From Lysinibacillus pinottii (lineage in GTDB: Bacteria > Bacillota > Bacilli > Bacillales_A > Planococcaceae), in contig NZ_JANTOO010000020.1 in the NCBI RefSeq assembly GCF_024753545.1, positions 248,001-312,000 of the forward strand: a stretch of DNA of 64,000 nt, given 5' to 3'. The notes beneath the pieces are model-generated. The model was not told the DNA's origin, did no database searches, and saw only the letters and a list, made by a program, of their open reading frames with translations. A program made the position numbers and the translations under genes. Shown piece by piece: positions 7,666 through 16,713 of the stretch; the first letter of the stretch is position 1, and each line of letters begins with the position of its first letter.

Positions 7666-8979
7666 TTAAATTGTTTGTGAATTCACAAAATTATGAATTG
7701 TGCTTATTGCGCGTGTTGCATGCATTTCTGCACGCTCCGGCTTTGAACGTCTACCTGGTGGTAACTCAGGGAAAATTCCAAAGTTAACGTTCATTGGTTG
7801 GAAGTTTTTCGATTGCGCTTCTGTTATATAACGCGCCATGCTTCCTAACGCCGTTTCGAATGGGAAAATAATCGGTTCTTGTCCCAATGCTAAACGAGCT
7901 GCATTTATACCAGCTATTAATCCACTTCCAGCTGATTCCACATATCCTTCGACACCCGTCATTTGACCTGCAAAGAAAATATTCTTTTGTTCACGAAGTT
8001 GGTATGTTTTCTCTAACACTTTTGGTGAATTAATAAAAGTATTTCGGTGCATAACACCGTAACGTACAATTTCCACGTTTTCTAATCCTGGGATTAATTG
8101 TAATACTTCTTTTTGAGGACCCCATTTAAGATGTGTTTGGAAGCCAACAATGTTATAAAGAGTACCAGCAGCATCATCTTGGCGTAGTTGTACTACGGCA
8201 TAAGGACGTTTCCCTGTTTTCGGATCTTCAAGACCGACTGGCTTCATTGGTCCAAATAACATGGTTTTCTCTCCACGAGACGCCATAACTTCGATTGGCA
8301 TACAGCCCTCAAAGTAAATCTCTTTCTCAAATTCTTTTAATGGGACTACTTCTGCTTCAATTAATGCTTGACGGAAACGATCAAATTCTTCCTTCGTCAT
8401 CGGGCAGTTTAAATATGCTGCTTCACCCTTATCATAACGAGATTTTAAATAAACCTTATCCATATCTATACTATCTTTTTCAATAATTGGTGCAGCTGCA
8501 TCATAAAAGTATAAATAATCTAGACCCGTTAAACCTTGAATTTTTTCAGCCAAAGCTTTCGAAGTTAAAGGACCTGTAGCAATAACTGTTATACCTTCAG
8601 GAATTTCTGTCACTTCTTCATGAATAACTTCCACAAGTGGATGATTTTTCACTGCCTCTGTCACATAACCTGCAAACTCATGACGGTCTACGGCTAATGC
8701 TCCTCCAGCAGGCACAGAACATTGGTCTGCTGCTTTTAAAATGACAGAATCTAAAATACGCATTTCTTCCTTAATAACACCTACAGCATTTGTTAATCCA
8801 TTTGCGCGTAGTGAGTTAGAACAAACAAGCTCTGCAAATTTATCTGTATGGTGTGCAGGCGTTTGCTTTACTGGACGCATTTCATAGAGTCTTACTTTCA
8901 CACCTCGTTTTGCTATTTGCCAAGCTGCTTCACTACCTGCTAGCCCCGCTCCTATTACATTTACTACTTGTTCAGTCAT
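7666..8979 (-). CDS. trmFO: TrmFO, folate/FAD-dependent tRNA (uracil-54-C5) methyltransferase
   Basis: TrmFO makes ribothymidine at tRNA position 54 using methylenetetrahydrofolate and FADH2. The N-terminus VNVIGAGLAGSEAAWQIAKR is the FAD-binding Rossmann motif, followed by LYEMRP. Other family blocks are LVCSNSLRAN, IATGPLTS and GVEGYVESAGSGLIAG. The length (437) is normal, and GGAAG lies upstream of the ATG. It sits directly downstream of topA (18 bases) and is followed by a terminator, the conserved topA-trmFO-xerC order. Confidence 0.96.
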   Translation of the reverse strand: MTEQVVNVIGAGLAGSEAAWQIAKRGVKVRLYEMRPVKQTPAHHTDKFAELVCSNSLRANGLTNAVGVIKEEMRILDSVILKAADQCSVPAGGALAVDRHEFAGYVTEAVKNHPLVEVIHEEVTEIPEGITVIATGPLTSKALAEKIQGLTGLDYLYFYDAAAPIIEKDSIDMDKVYLKSRYDKGEAAYLNCPMTKEEFDRFRQALIEAEVVPLKEFEKEIYFEGCMPIEVMASRGEKTMLFGPMKPVGLEDPKTGKRPYAVVQLRQDDAAGTLYNIVGFQTHLKWGPQKEVLQLIPGLENVEIVRYGVMHRNTFINSPKVLEKTYQLREQKNIFFAGQMTGVEGYVESAGSGLIAGINAARLALGQEPIIFPFETALGSMARYITEAQSKNFQPMNVNFGIFPELPPGRRSKPERAEMHATRAISTIHNFVNSQTI

Positions 8980-8997
8980 GATTTTACCATCTTCCTA

Positions 8998-11076
8998 TCA
9001 TTGTGTTGGTGCTTCTTCATAGTCACATTTTGTACATTGAATTTGGACACCTTTTTTAATCTTTTTCTCTACTAATAATGCACTACATTTCGGGCATGGT
9101 CTACTAATTGGTTTGTCCCAAGATACAAATTCACACTCCGGATATTGATTACAGCCGTAGAATAAACGCTTCGTTTTACTTTTACGCTCTACAATTTCGC
9201 CCGTTTCACATGACGGACATTTTACACCAATAGGTTTCATAATAGCTTTTGTATTTCTGCAGTCTGGGAAATTCGAGCAAGCCATAAACTTACCATATCT
9301 ACCCAGCTTATAGACCATTGGTGATCCGCAAAGCTCACAATCTTCTCCAGCTGGCTCATCTTTTATTACTACTTTTTCCATAGCTTCATCTGCATGTTTA
9401 ACATGGACTTCAAAGTCTTTATAAAACTCTTCCACAATATTCTTCCATTGACGACTACCTTCTTCAATATCATCTAAATCTTGTTCCATTTGTGCAGTGA
9501 ATTCGATATTTATGATATCAGGGAAAAATTCTAGTACGAGTTGGTGTACGATTTCACCTAGCTCTGTTGGCATAAAGCGTTTTGCATCTAACACAACATA
9601 GCCACGGCGCTGAATTGTATCGAGGGTCGGTGCATATGTGGACGGGCGACCTATACCTAATTCTTCCATCGTTTTAACAAGTCGCGCCTCTGAATAGCGT
9701 GGTGGTGGCTGTGTAAAATGCTGCTTAGGTTCAATTTCAAGCGATTTTACTTGATCACCAATTTCCATCTCAGGTAAAAGCTTTGTCGTTTCCTCCGTTT
9801 GATCGTCTGTACCTTCGATGTATAGCTTCATAAAACCTGCAAATTTAACTTGTGAGCCGTTCGCACGGAATAAAACATCACCATTTTGAAGATCTACCGC
9901 CACAGTATCAAGTATAGCCGGAGCCATTTGGCTTGCAATAAAGCGCTCCCAAATCAAGCGATATAAACGCAACTGGTCACGACTAAGAACTGCCTTTAAT
10001 TCCTCTGGTGTTCTCATCGTACTTGTTGGACGAATTGCCTCATGGGCGTCCTGCGCATTTGAAGCTTTCTTCGTCTGCTTTATTTCTGTTGCAATATATT
10101 CTTTTCCATACTTTGATTCGATGAAAGCAATCGCTTCCGTTTTTGCCGTTTCAGAAATACGTGTGGAATCGGTACGCATATAAGTGATTAACCCGACTGT
10201 ACCCTCTTTTTTACCAATATCAATACCTTCATATAATTGCTGTGCAAGCATCATTGTTTTCTTTGCTCGGAAATTTAATTTTCGCGCTGCTTCTTGTTGT
10301 AACGAAGAGGTTGTAAAGGCTGGTGCAGCATTTCGTTTACGCTCTTTTTTAGAAACATTCACAACATGAAAGTCTGTCCCTTTGACACCCTTTAAAACTG
10401 TCTTTACTTGTTCCTCATTCGTTAGCTTAATTTTGTCTTTGCCATTTCCATAGTAAAGTGCATCAAATGATTTTTTACCTTTTTCAAAAGTACCCTCAAT
10501 TGTCCAATACTCTTCTGGTTGGAAGTTTTTAATTTCATTTTCGCGATCAATAATCATACGCAGCGCTACAGATTGTACACGACCCGCTGATAAACCCTTT
10601 TTCACCTTTTTCCAAAGAATTGGGCTGATATTATAGCCAACAAGTCTATCTAATATTCGTCTTGTTTGCTGTGCATCTACTAAATCCATGTTAATAGGAC
10701 GCGGATTCTTAAATGATTCAAGAATCGCATCTTTCGTAATTTCGTTAAATACAACTCGACAATCCGAGTTAATATCGATATTTAATGCAGTCGCAAGGTG
10801 CCAAGCAATTGCTTCTCCCTCGCGGTCTGGATCGGCCGCTAGATAGACTTTCTTTACTTTTTTAGCCGCAGATTTTAATTCCTGTAAAACAGGTCCTTTA
10901 CCACGAATCGTAATATATTTAGGTTCAAAGTTATTTTCTGCACTCACACCCATTTGGCTACGTGGAAGATCCCTTACGTGTCCAACAGATGCTTTCACCT
11001 TATATTTTTTGCCTAAATAACGTTCAATTGTTTTTGCTTTTGCTGGTGATTCTACAATCACTAAATAATCCGCCAT
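8998..11076 (-). CDS. topA: DNA topoisomerase I
   Basis: This type IA topoisomerase relaxes negative supercoils. The 692-residue protein has an N-terminal TOPRIM domain (VIVESPAKAKTIERYLG; acidic motif DPDREGE at about 82-88), the catalytic tyrosine in GLITYMRTDSTR (Tyr299), and three C-terminal four-cysteine zinc ribbons (about 575-692): C-x2-C near ELCGSP, CPSC and CPKC, each with its partner pair. GGGGGAG precedes the ATG. It heads topA-trmFO and probably has its own promoter (11132-11160). Confidence 0.97.
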   Translation of the reverse strand: MADYLVIVESPAKAKTIERYLGKKYKVKASVGHVRDLPRSQMGVSAENNFEPKYITIRGKGPVLQELKSAAKKVKKVYLAADPDREGEAIAWHLATALNIDINSDCRVVFNEITKDAILESFKNPRPINMDLVDAQQTRRILDRLVGYNISPILWKKVKKGLSAGRVQSVALRMIIDRENEIKNFQPEEYWTIEGTFEKGKKSFDALYYGNGKDKIKLTNEEQVKTVLKGVKGTDFHVVNVSKKERKRNAAPAFTTSSLQQEAARKLNFRAKKTMMLAQQLYEGIDIGKKEGTVGLITYMRTDSTRISETAKTEAIAFIESKYGKEYIATEIKQTKKASNAQDAHEAIRPTSTMRTPEELKAVLSRDQLRLYRLIWERFIASQMAPAILDTVAVDLQNGDVLFRANGSQVKFAGFMKLYIEGTDDQTEETTKLLPEMEIGDQVKSLEIEPKQHFTQPPPRYSEARLVKTMEELGIGRPSTYAPTLDTIQRRGYVVLDAKRFMPTELGEIVHQLVLEFFPDIINIEFTAQMEQDLDDIEEGSRQWKNIVEEFYKDFEVHVKHADEAMEKVVIKDEPAGEDCELCGSPMVYKLGRYGKFMACSNFPDCRNTKAIMKPIGVKCPSCETGEIVERKSKTKRLFYGCNQYPECEFVSWDKPISRPCPKCSALLVEKKIKKGVQIQCTKCDYEEAPTQ

Positions 11077-11131
11077 CTATGTCTCCCCCTTAGCGAGGTC
11101 TTTTACTAAATTTTTAAGTTACCTGTTGCAA

Positions 11132-11160
11132 AATGTATAACAGATTTTAAGATAATGCAA
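11132..11160 (-). promoter_or_regulatory. Candidate sigma-A promoter for topA
   Basis: Minus strand TTGCAT (11155-11160), a 17-base spacer and TACATT (11132-11137), 56 bases before topA. The match is modest. The flanking GTTGCA...TGCAAC also forms a six-pair palindrome around it. Confidence 0.4.
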
Positions 11161-11167
11161 CTTTTTT

Positions 11168-12064
11168 TCAATTTTTGTTAGAAAACAGGTCTAGTGTTTC
11201 AACGATTTGATGACCATTCATTACTGGAATTGCTCCTTCTACAAGTAATTGATTGGTCCCTTTGGACTGTGCTGCATCAATAGGTCCCGGTACCACAAAT
11301 ATATCCTTCCCCTGCTCTAATGCAAGCTCTGCTGTAATAAGCGTACCGCTTTTTATCGCTGCCTCTGTCACAACTAACGCTTGAGCTAAACCACTAATGA
11401 TTCGATTACGCATCGGGAAATGCCATTTCTCGGGCTTCATATAGGGAGGATACTCAGTTATTAATAACTGTTGATCGGCCATATCCATCGCAAGTACTTG
11501 ATTTTCTCTCGGATAGAGATAATTAAAACCATGTCCAAGCACAGCCATTGTGTGCCCTCCCATATCGATTGTTGCCCTATGTGCCATTGTATCAGCGCCT
11601 CTAGCAAGCCCACTTACGACCGTATACCCACATTGAACAAGAGGTGGGACAATTAGGTCTAACGCTCTTTTCGAATACGCTGTAGCCTTCCTAGAGCCTA
11701 TAATTGCTATCTGTTTCTTGTTTGTTAACAGGGAATATCGACCTTTCACATACAATACAGTAGGAGGACTGGATATTTCAAATAATTGCGCCGGGAAATA
11801 AGGATGATAAAAAGGTATGGGGAAAATATTGGCCCGTGTATAGGCCTCTTCAAATGGGATTGTCATAATTTGTCGAAAGCTTCGGGAAATTTGTAATGCT
11901 TTATGTGCCGATATTTGTAAAATATTCGCGATTTCACCATAATGAGCTTCTTCAAAAGTGTTTAAAACGTTCACTGGGGACAATAATCGTTGAAGTTTTT
12001 GAAGAGGTAAAGGATATACATAATGCAAAGCTAGTAATCTCTGTGTATCTACTGCAAGAATCAT
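11168..12064 (-). CDS. dprA: DprA, DNA processing protein that loads RecA on incoming DNA
   Basis: DprA binds single-stranded DNA during natural transformation and loads RecA. The 298-residue protein has an N-terminal helical (SAM-like) region and the Rossmann DprA domain with IAIIGSRKATAYSKRAL, VVSGLARGADTMAHR, GGHTMAVLGHG and FPMRNRIISGLAQALVVTEA. It ends just after the domain (FVVPGPIDAAQSKGTN...) with no C-terminal winged helix, like the B. subtilis protein. The open frame extends 49 codons further upstream, but ATG at 12062-12064 has AGGAGG eight bases before it, so that is the start. It lies between sucD and topA. Confidence 0.94.
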   Translation of the reverse strand: MILAVDTQRLLALHYVYPLPLQKLQRLLSPVNVLNTFEEAHYGEIANILQISAHKALQISRSFRQIMTIPFEEAYTRANIFPIPFYHPYFPAQLFEISSPPTVLYVKGRYSLLTNKKQIAIIGSRKATAYSKRALDLIVPPLVQCGYTVVSGLARGADTMAHRATIDMGGHTMAVLGHGFNYLYPRENQVLAMDMADQQLLITEYPPYMKPEKWHFPMRNRIISGLAQALVVTEAAIKSGTLITAELALEQGKDIFVVPGPIDAAQSKGTNQLLVEGAIPVMNGHQIVETLDLFSNKN

Positions 12065-12194
12065 TTTACAAACCTCCTTTATAATAGAAGAAAGTAAATG
12101 ACCGCATGGTGTTTTGAACACAACTTTGTGTGTAATTTTCAATACAGGAAATAGGAAATTGATAATGAAGGAAGATAAACAGTGTATAAATAAG

Positions 12195-12226
12195 GAAAAA
12201 GATGTAGCCACTATGTGCTACATCTT
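12195..12226 (-). terminator. Intrinsic terminator after sucCD
   Basis: AAGATGTAGC and GCTACATCTT form a perfect ten-pair stem around an eight-base loop, followed by TTTTCC. It begins six bases past the sucD stop and separates sucCD from dprA. Confidence 0.92.
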
Positions 12227-12231
12227 CCATT

Positions 12232-13134
12232 TTAATGGGTTTTACACTTTTCGTATAGCCCTTTTTCTTTAATTACTTTAATAAGTGTTTCACCAATAAC
12301 AGATGGTGTTTCTGCTACCTCAATGCCTGCCGCATTCATAGCTTTAATTTTCTCTGCAGCTGTTCCTTTACCGCCAGAAATGATAGCACCTGCGTGCCCC
12401 ATACGTTTACCTGGAGGTGCAGTTTGTCCACCAATAAAGCCAACGACAGGTTTCGTCATATTGGCTTGAATCCATGCAGCCGCTTCTTCCTCAGCTGTAC
12501 CACCGATTTCACCAATCATAACTACTGCATATGTTTCTGGGTCATTATTAAACGCATCAAGTACATCGATGAAGTTTGTACCATTTACAGGGTCTCCACC
12601 AATCCCAACAGCTGTTGTTTGACCAATACCAGCTTGTGTTAATTGATGTACTGCTTCATACGTTAATGTACCAGAACGAGATACAACTCCTACATGACCT
12701 TTTGTATGGATATAGCCAGGCATGATACCGATTTTACATTCATCAGCTGTAATAACACCCGGACAGTTCGGACCTACTAGGCGAGTCTTTTTACCTTCCA
12801 TGTAACGTTTAACTTTCACCATATCAAGAACCGGAATATGTTCTGTAATACAGATTGTTAATTCTAATTCAGCATCAACAGCTTCTAAGATTGCATCTGC
12901 TGCAAACGGAGCAGGAACGTAGATAACTGAAGTTGTCGCGCCTGTTGCAGCTACAGCTTCTGCCACTGTATTGAAAACAGGAACTCCTTCGATTTCAAGT
13001 CCACCTTTACCTGGTGTTACACCTGCTACGATCTTAGTACCATACTCAAGCATTTGCTTCGTATGGAAAAGAGCTGTTTCGCCCGTAATCCCTTGTACAA
13101 TTACCTTCGTATCTTTGTTAATAAATACAGCCAT
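12232..13134 (-). CDS. sucD: Succinyl-CoA synthetase alpha subunit
   Basis: SucD carries the CoA site and the phosphohistidine of the TCA-cycle enzyme that converts succinyl-CoA to succinate with ATP or GTP formation. The 300-residue protein shows VQGITGETALFHTKQM and GVTPGKGG in the CoA-binding fold, LVGPNCPGVI, and the phospho-acceptor His247 in GHAGAI. It follows sucC by 17 bases with a good ribosome-binding site and is the last gene of the operon, with a strong terminator behind. Confidence 0.97.
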   Translation of the reverse strand: MAVFINKDTKVIVQGITGETALFHTKQMLEYGTKIVAGVTPGKGGLEIEGVPVFNTVAEAVAATGATTSVIYVPAPFAADAILEAVDAELELTICITEHIPVLDMVKVKRYMEGKKTRLVGPNCPGVITADECKIGIMPGYIHTKGHVGVVSRSGTLTYEAVHQLTQAGIGQTTAVGIGGDPVNGTNFIDVLDAFNNDPETYAVVMIGEIGGTAEEEAAAWIQANMTKPVVGFIGGQTAPPGKRMGHAGAIISGGKGTAAEKIKAMNAAGIEVAETPSVIGETLIKVIKEKGLYEKCKTH

Positions 13135-13151
13135 TGTTCTCCCTGCCTTCC

Positions 13152-14312
13152 TTAGCCTACTAGTCCCACAATTTTTTGTGCACCGTCAGCCATTGAATCC
13201 GCTGCAACGATGTTTAAACCAGATGCATTTAAAATTTCTTTTCCAAGTTCTACATTCGTACCTTCTAAACGTACAACTAGTGGCACAGCTAAACCGATTT
13301 CTTTAGCAGCTGTCACAACACCCTCAGCGATAATGTTACATTTCATAATTCCGCCAAAAATGTTTACAAAAATGCCTTTTACGTGTGGATCAGAAAGGAT
13401 AATTTTGAAAGCTTCAGTTACTTTTTCAGCTGTTGCACCGCCCCCTACATCAAGGAAGTTGGCCGGGCTACCGCCGTAGTAGCTAATTGTGTCCATAGTC
13501 GCCATAGCAAGACCAGCACCATTAACCATACAGCCAATGTTACCATCTAATGAAATATAGCTTAAATCATATTTTGATGCTTCGATTTCTTTTGGATCTT
13601 CTTCATCGAAATCGCGTAATTCGACAATATCTTTATGTCGGTATAATGCATTGGCATCAAAATTGAACTTAGCATCTAGTGCTACTACCTCGCCTTGTCC
13701 AGTTACAACAAGTGGATTAATTTCAACAATTGATGCATCTTTGTCGATAAATGCTTGATATAAACCTAACATTAATTTAACAGCTTTCCCTACAAGGTTT
13801 GCTGGAATATTCATATTAAACGCCATACGACGTGCTTGGAAACTTGTTAATCCAACCACTGGATCAACTACTTCTTTGAAGATTTTTTCCGGATTTGTTT
13901 CCGCTACTTCTTCAATATCCATACCGCCTTCTTCGGATCCCATCATTGTAACGCGGGAAGTTGCACGGTCTAAAACTAAACTTAAATAGTATTCTTTTTG
14001 GATATCAGAACCTTCTTCAATATATAAGCGTTTTACTTCTTTTCCCTCAGGACCTGTTTGATGAGTCACTAAAATTTTCCCTAATAATTCTTTTGCGTAC
14101 GTACGTACCTCATCAAGGTTTTTAGCGATTTTTACACCACCTGCTTTACCGCGTCCACCTGCATGAATTTGCGCCTTGACTACAGTTACATTAGAGCCAA
14201 GTTCCTTCGCTACTTTCACTGCTTCATCAGGGGAAAAAGCAACTTTTCCGTTTGGTACAGCTACACCATATTTTCTCAGAATCTCTTTCCCTTGATATTC
14301 ATGGATATTCAT
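13152..14312 (-). CDS. sucC: Succinyl-CoA synthetase beta subunit
   Basis: SucC is the nucleotide- and succinate-binding partner of SucD. The 386-residue protein starts MNIHEYQGKEILRKYGV and contains an ATP-grasp fold (KAQIHAGGRGKAGGVK; GEVVALDAKFNFD) and the C-terminal ligase domain with VNGAGLAMATMD, GGGAT and NIFGGI. Two upstream in-frame ATGs exist, but ATG at 14310-14312 has GGGAGG seven bases before it and gives the standard length. The neighbouring promoter (14365-14393) drives sucCD. Confidence 0.97.
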   Translation of the reverse strand: MNIHEYQGKEILRKYGVAVPNGKVAFSPDEAVKVAKELGSNVTVVKAQIHAGGRGKAGGVKIAKNLDEVRTYAKELLGKILVTHQTGPEGKEVKRLYIEEGSDIQKEYYLSLVLDRATSRVTMMGSEEGGMDIEEVAETNPEKIFKEVVDPVVGLTSFQARRMAFNMNIPANLVGKAVKLMLGLYQAFIDKDASIVEINPLVVTGQGEVVALDAKFNFDANALYRHKDIVELRDFDEEDPKEIEASKYDLSYISLDGNIGCMVNGAGLAMATMDTISYYGGSPANFLDVGGGATAEKVTEAFKIILSDPHVKGIFVNIFGGIMKCNIIAEGVVTAAKEIGLAVPLVVRLEGTNVELGKEILNASGLNIVAADSMADGAQKIVGLVG

Positions 14313-14364
14313 AATACATCCTCCCATCAAACATTTGCATAGAATTGTTTTACTAACATAGTCT

Positions 14365-14393
14365 ATTCTAACGAAACATTCTGATAAAGTCTA
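14365..14393 (-). promoter_or_regulatory. Probable sigma-A promoter for sucCD
   Basis: TAGACT (14388-14393), 17 bases, TAGAAT (14365-14370) on the minus strand, about 50 bases before the sucC start. The -10 matches five of six and the spacing is ideal. Confidence 0.65.
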
Positions 14394-14474
14394 CACTTTG
14401 TCTTTTGTTCGAATTTTCTCTATTATTATGACGTATTCTTCTATTTTGTGTACTAAAACAGCTTGCAAAAATAA

Positions 14475-14777
14475 TCAGAATACTTCATTTTTTCTATATT
14501 TTCGCGCATGTTCTTGATCCAAACGATAAATAAAAGCAAAAACCTCTGCCACAGCCTGATATAATTCCTCAGGAATGGACTCGTTTAAATCTAATTGACC
14601 AAGCAGTTGAACTAGGTTAGGATCCTCATAAATCGGCACATTATGCTCATTAGCCCTTGCCAAAATGTTCTCGGCAATTTTCCCTTTTCCCTTTGCTACA
14701 ACAGTTGGACTATCGAATTGACCAAGTTTATACGTTAACGCAATTGCCTCTTTACGGGTGAATTTTTCTTCGCTCAT
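14475..14777 (-). CDS. Stand-alone FlhB C-terminal-domain protein (YlqH-like)
   Basis: This 100-residue protein matches only the cytoplasmic C-terminal domain of FlhB/EscU, the substrate-specificity switch of flagellar and type III export. EAIALTYKLGQFDSPTVVAKGKG aligns with the FlhB region just after the autocleavage site, and EHNVPIYEDPNLVQLL and IPEELYQAVAEVFAFIYRLD are conserved FlhB blocks. There is no NPTH motif and no membrane part, so it corresponds to the fragment left after FlhB cleavage. It overlaps the upstream FliK-like gene by four bases (ATGA). B. subtilis ylqH has the same place. Its role is unknown; modulation of FlhB or FliK is inference. Confidence 0.85.
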   Translation of the reverse strand: MSEEKFTRKEAIALTYKLGQFDSPTVVAKGKGKIAENILARANEHNVPIYEDPNLVQLLGQLDLNESIPEELYQAVAEVFAFIYRLDQEHARKYRKNEVF

Positions 14778-16663
14778 ACGCGGATATCCACCCCACTCTG
14801 TTCCTCTTGCTGTTCTATTACAGGACTACTTTTGACCACTTGCCCCTTGTCAAATTGCTTCATAAAAACGCCTGATAATTGATAATTTTTCTCTGCCAGC
14901 CCATTTTTTAATGCTGCCTTTAGTGGTTCTGCAAGAGATTGAATCTCCAAATATTCATTAAAGACCGTTACTGTAACCACTCGATTTTGAACCTGCATAT
15001 CAATGACCGTTTCTTGCATGGAGGCCATTTGTAAATAAAATAATACCCTTGCATAGTTGGCATCAATCTTACCATCATCCTTCATGCGACCATTCCATTG
15101 CAATGTTGCATCCATTCTCTTACCGAAAAACTCAAGCGGTACTTGCATAATTAATTGATGTTGGTGTCCATTTTCTCCTGAAGATAGTTGCATCCCATTC
15201 ATTCGTGTCATTAGCATTTCTGCCGCTTCCTTCAATTGCGGTGTCATATTAGTTTCCTGCAATAATGTATGAAGCTGTGGTTTTAATTGATGTGCAATCA
15301 TTTGTAAATCCGCTGATTTATTTCCGAGTGTCGCCTCATAGCTTACCCCTAAATTTTTCAATACCGTTTTCATAGCATGCTCCATTGCCTTACTATCCAT
15401 CGAATTTTGAACAAGAGCGTCTGCTTGTGTCACTATTTGTTGAACAAAGGGCTGTGAAGAAGCGATGCTATTTTTTACGAGATTACGCATCAGGGCTTCA
15501 TTTTGTAATGGAGAAGCTACCTCTTGCTTTACTAAAGACAGTAGATGATCTTTTACTGACAGTCCTTTTATGTCCTGTGTAAATAAATGATTAGACATAT
15601 TTTGCGAAAAGGCTTTTAATAATTGATCTTGCATTTGCTTAGCAAAAATATCTAATGTTTGCTTGGTAACAGGCAATTGATTAAAACGATCAATTAGTTG
15701 ATTAATCTGTTGCTTTTGATCATTTGTTAAAAAGTGCTGATTGGTTGTCCATGATTTAAGCTGTTCAATCAGCTGAGCAGCATTTTCAGGCTTGGTTGTT
15801 AGGATAGCTTGAACGACTTGACCCGCTTGCTGCATTTGCTGAGAAGCTTTTGCATCATTCATACTTGACCAATTTTGCAATGTAGCCTGATTCGGTATTA
15901 TCCCAGACTCCTTTAAGATCGACAGAGCTTGCATTTTTTCACTGGTTGTAGCGGTATTATTTGTTAAATTTTCGAGAACTTTCGCAAGAACCACGCTACC
16001 CGTTTCTACTTCAAATGGCTTTGCAATAGCTTGTACTTGTTGCATTAAATTTTGCTTAAGCTGTTCAGGTAAGGCTGTATCTCTTGCTAGAAGCTGTGCA
16101 AAGTTTTCCATAATAGCCGCCATGCCAGAAGTCTTCTGTCCACTAATTAGCGCTTGAAAGACCTCATTAGTCATGGGCATTTTAAGCTCTATCATTTTTT
16201 GAATCGTTTGCAAAGCATCCATTTTAGATATACCTTCTGGTAATGCCTTTAACCACATTTCAGCTTGTAATAGCTGATCTTTTGAAATAGGTAGCTCCGC
16301 CTTCATAAAATGTCCTAATAATTGCTGCATCTCTGCTGTCTTAGGTAAATTCATGGATTCTAATAGCTGATTAATTTGCTGGCTTGGTGAAGTGGTGGGC
16401 GTCATCGGTCCTGACACCACTTTTAATTCTGCTTGTGGGTCTGTTCCTGTTACCTGGAAAAAATGGGCATCTCCAGCTTTTAATGGAACTTCAAGTTTAG
16501 CTATAAATTTTTGATTTCCTACTTGTATCTCTGCCATTTGATCAGGGTATAATTTCTTAATCGTTCCATGAAATACTTGCCCTTGTTTTAAGGCAAGTGG
16601 TTGATTACTTGCAGTTATTTGATTTTGTTGCATCTGGATTGGATTAAATGATGTGGCTGTCAT
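14774..16663 (-). CDS. FliK-like protein of unknown function (YlqG position)
   Basis: A 629-residue, glutamine- and methionine-rich, largely helical protein. No signal peptide or membrane segment is visible. The N-terminal 75 residues (QGQVFHGTIKKLYPDQMAEIQVG) look like a small beta domain. The C-terminal 130 residues, with LIMQVPLEFFGKRMDATLQWNGR and later VVTVTVFNEYLEIQSLAEPLKAAL, resemble the FliK C-terminal domain that talks to FlhB. It overlaps the FlhB-like gene by ATGA, which supports a FliK/FlhB-type pair. ATG at 16661-16663 has AAAGGAG eight bases upstream and is preferred to an ATG seven codons earlier. The function is inferred. Confidence 0.7.
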   Translation of the reverse strand: MTATSFNPIQMQQNQITASNQPLALKQGQVFHGTIKKLYPDQMAEIQVGNQKFIAKLEVPLKAGDAHFFQVTGTDPQAELKVVSGPMTPTTSPSQQINQLLESMNLPKTAEMQQLLGHFMKAELPISKDQLLQAEMWLKALPEGISKMDALQTIQKMIELKMPMTNEVFQALISGQKTSGMAAIMENFAQLLARDTALPEQLKQNLMQQVQAIAKPFEVETGSVVLAKVLENLTNNTATTSEKMQALSILKESGIIPNQATLQNWSSMNDAKASQQMQQAGQVVQAILTTKPENAAQLIEQLKSWTTNQHFLTNDQKQQINQLIDRFNQLPVTKQTLDIFAKQMQDQLLKAFSQNMSNHLFTQDIKGLSVKDHLLSLVKQEVASPLQNEALMRNLVKNSIASSQPFVQQIVTQADALVQNSMDSKAMEHAMKTVLKNLGVSYEATLGNKSADLQMIAHQLKPQLHTLLQETNMTPQLKEAAEMLMTRMNGMQLSSGENGHQHQLIMQVPLEFFGKRMDATLQWNGRMKDDGKIDANYARVLFYLQMASMQETVIDMQVQNRVVTVTVFNEYLEIQSLAEPLKAALKNGLAEKNYQLSGVFMKQFDKGQVVKSSPVIEQQEEQSGVDIRV

Positions 16664-16713
16664 ATAAGATACTCCTTTCATCAATTACTCCTTCGGTAAT
16701 TGGTACTAACGTA

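Noticed and set aside
12065..12211. Longer dprA start adding 49 residues
   Set aside because: The extension crosses the dprA upstream region, has no ribosome-binding site, and AGGAGG stands correctly before the internal ATG.
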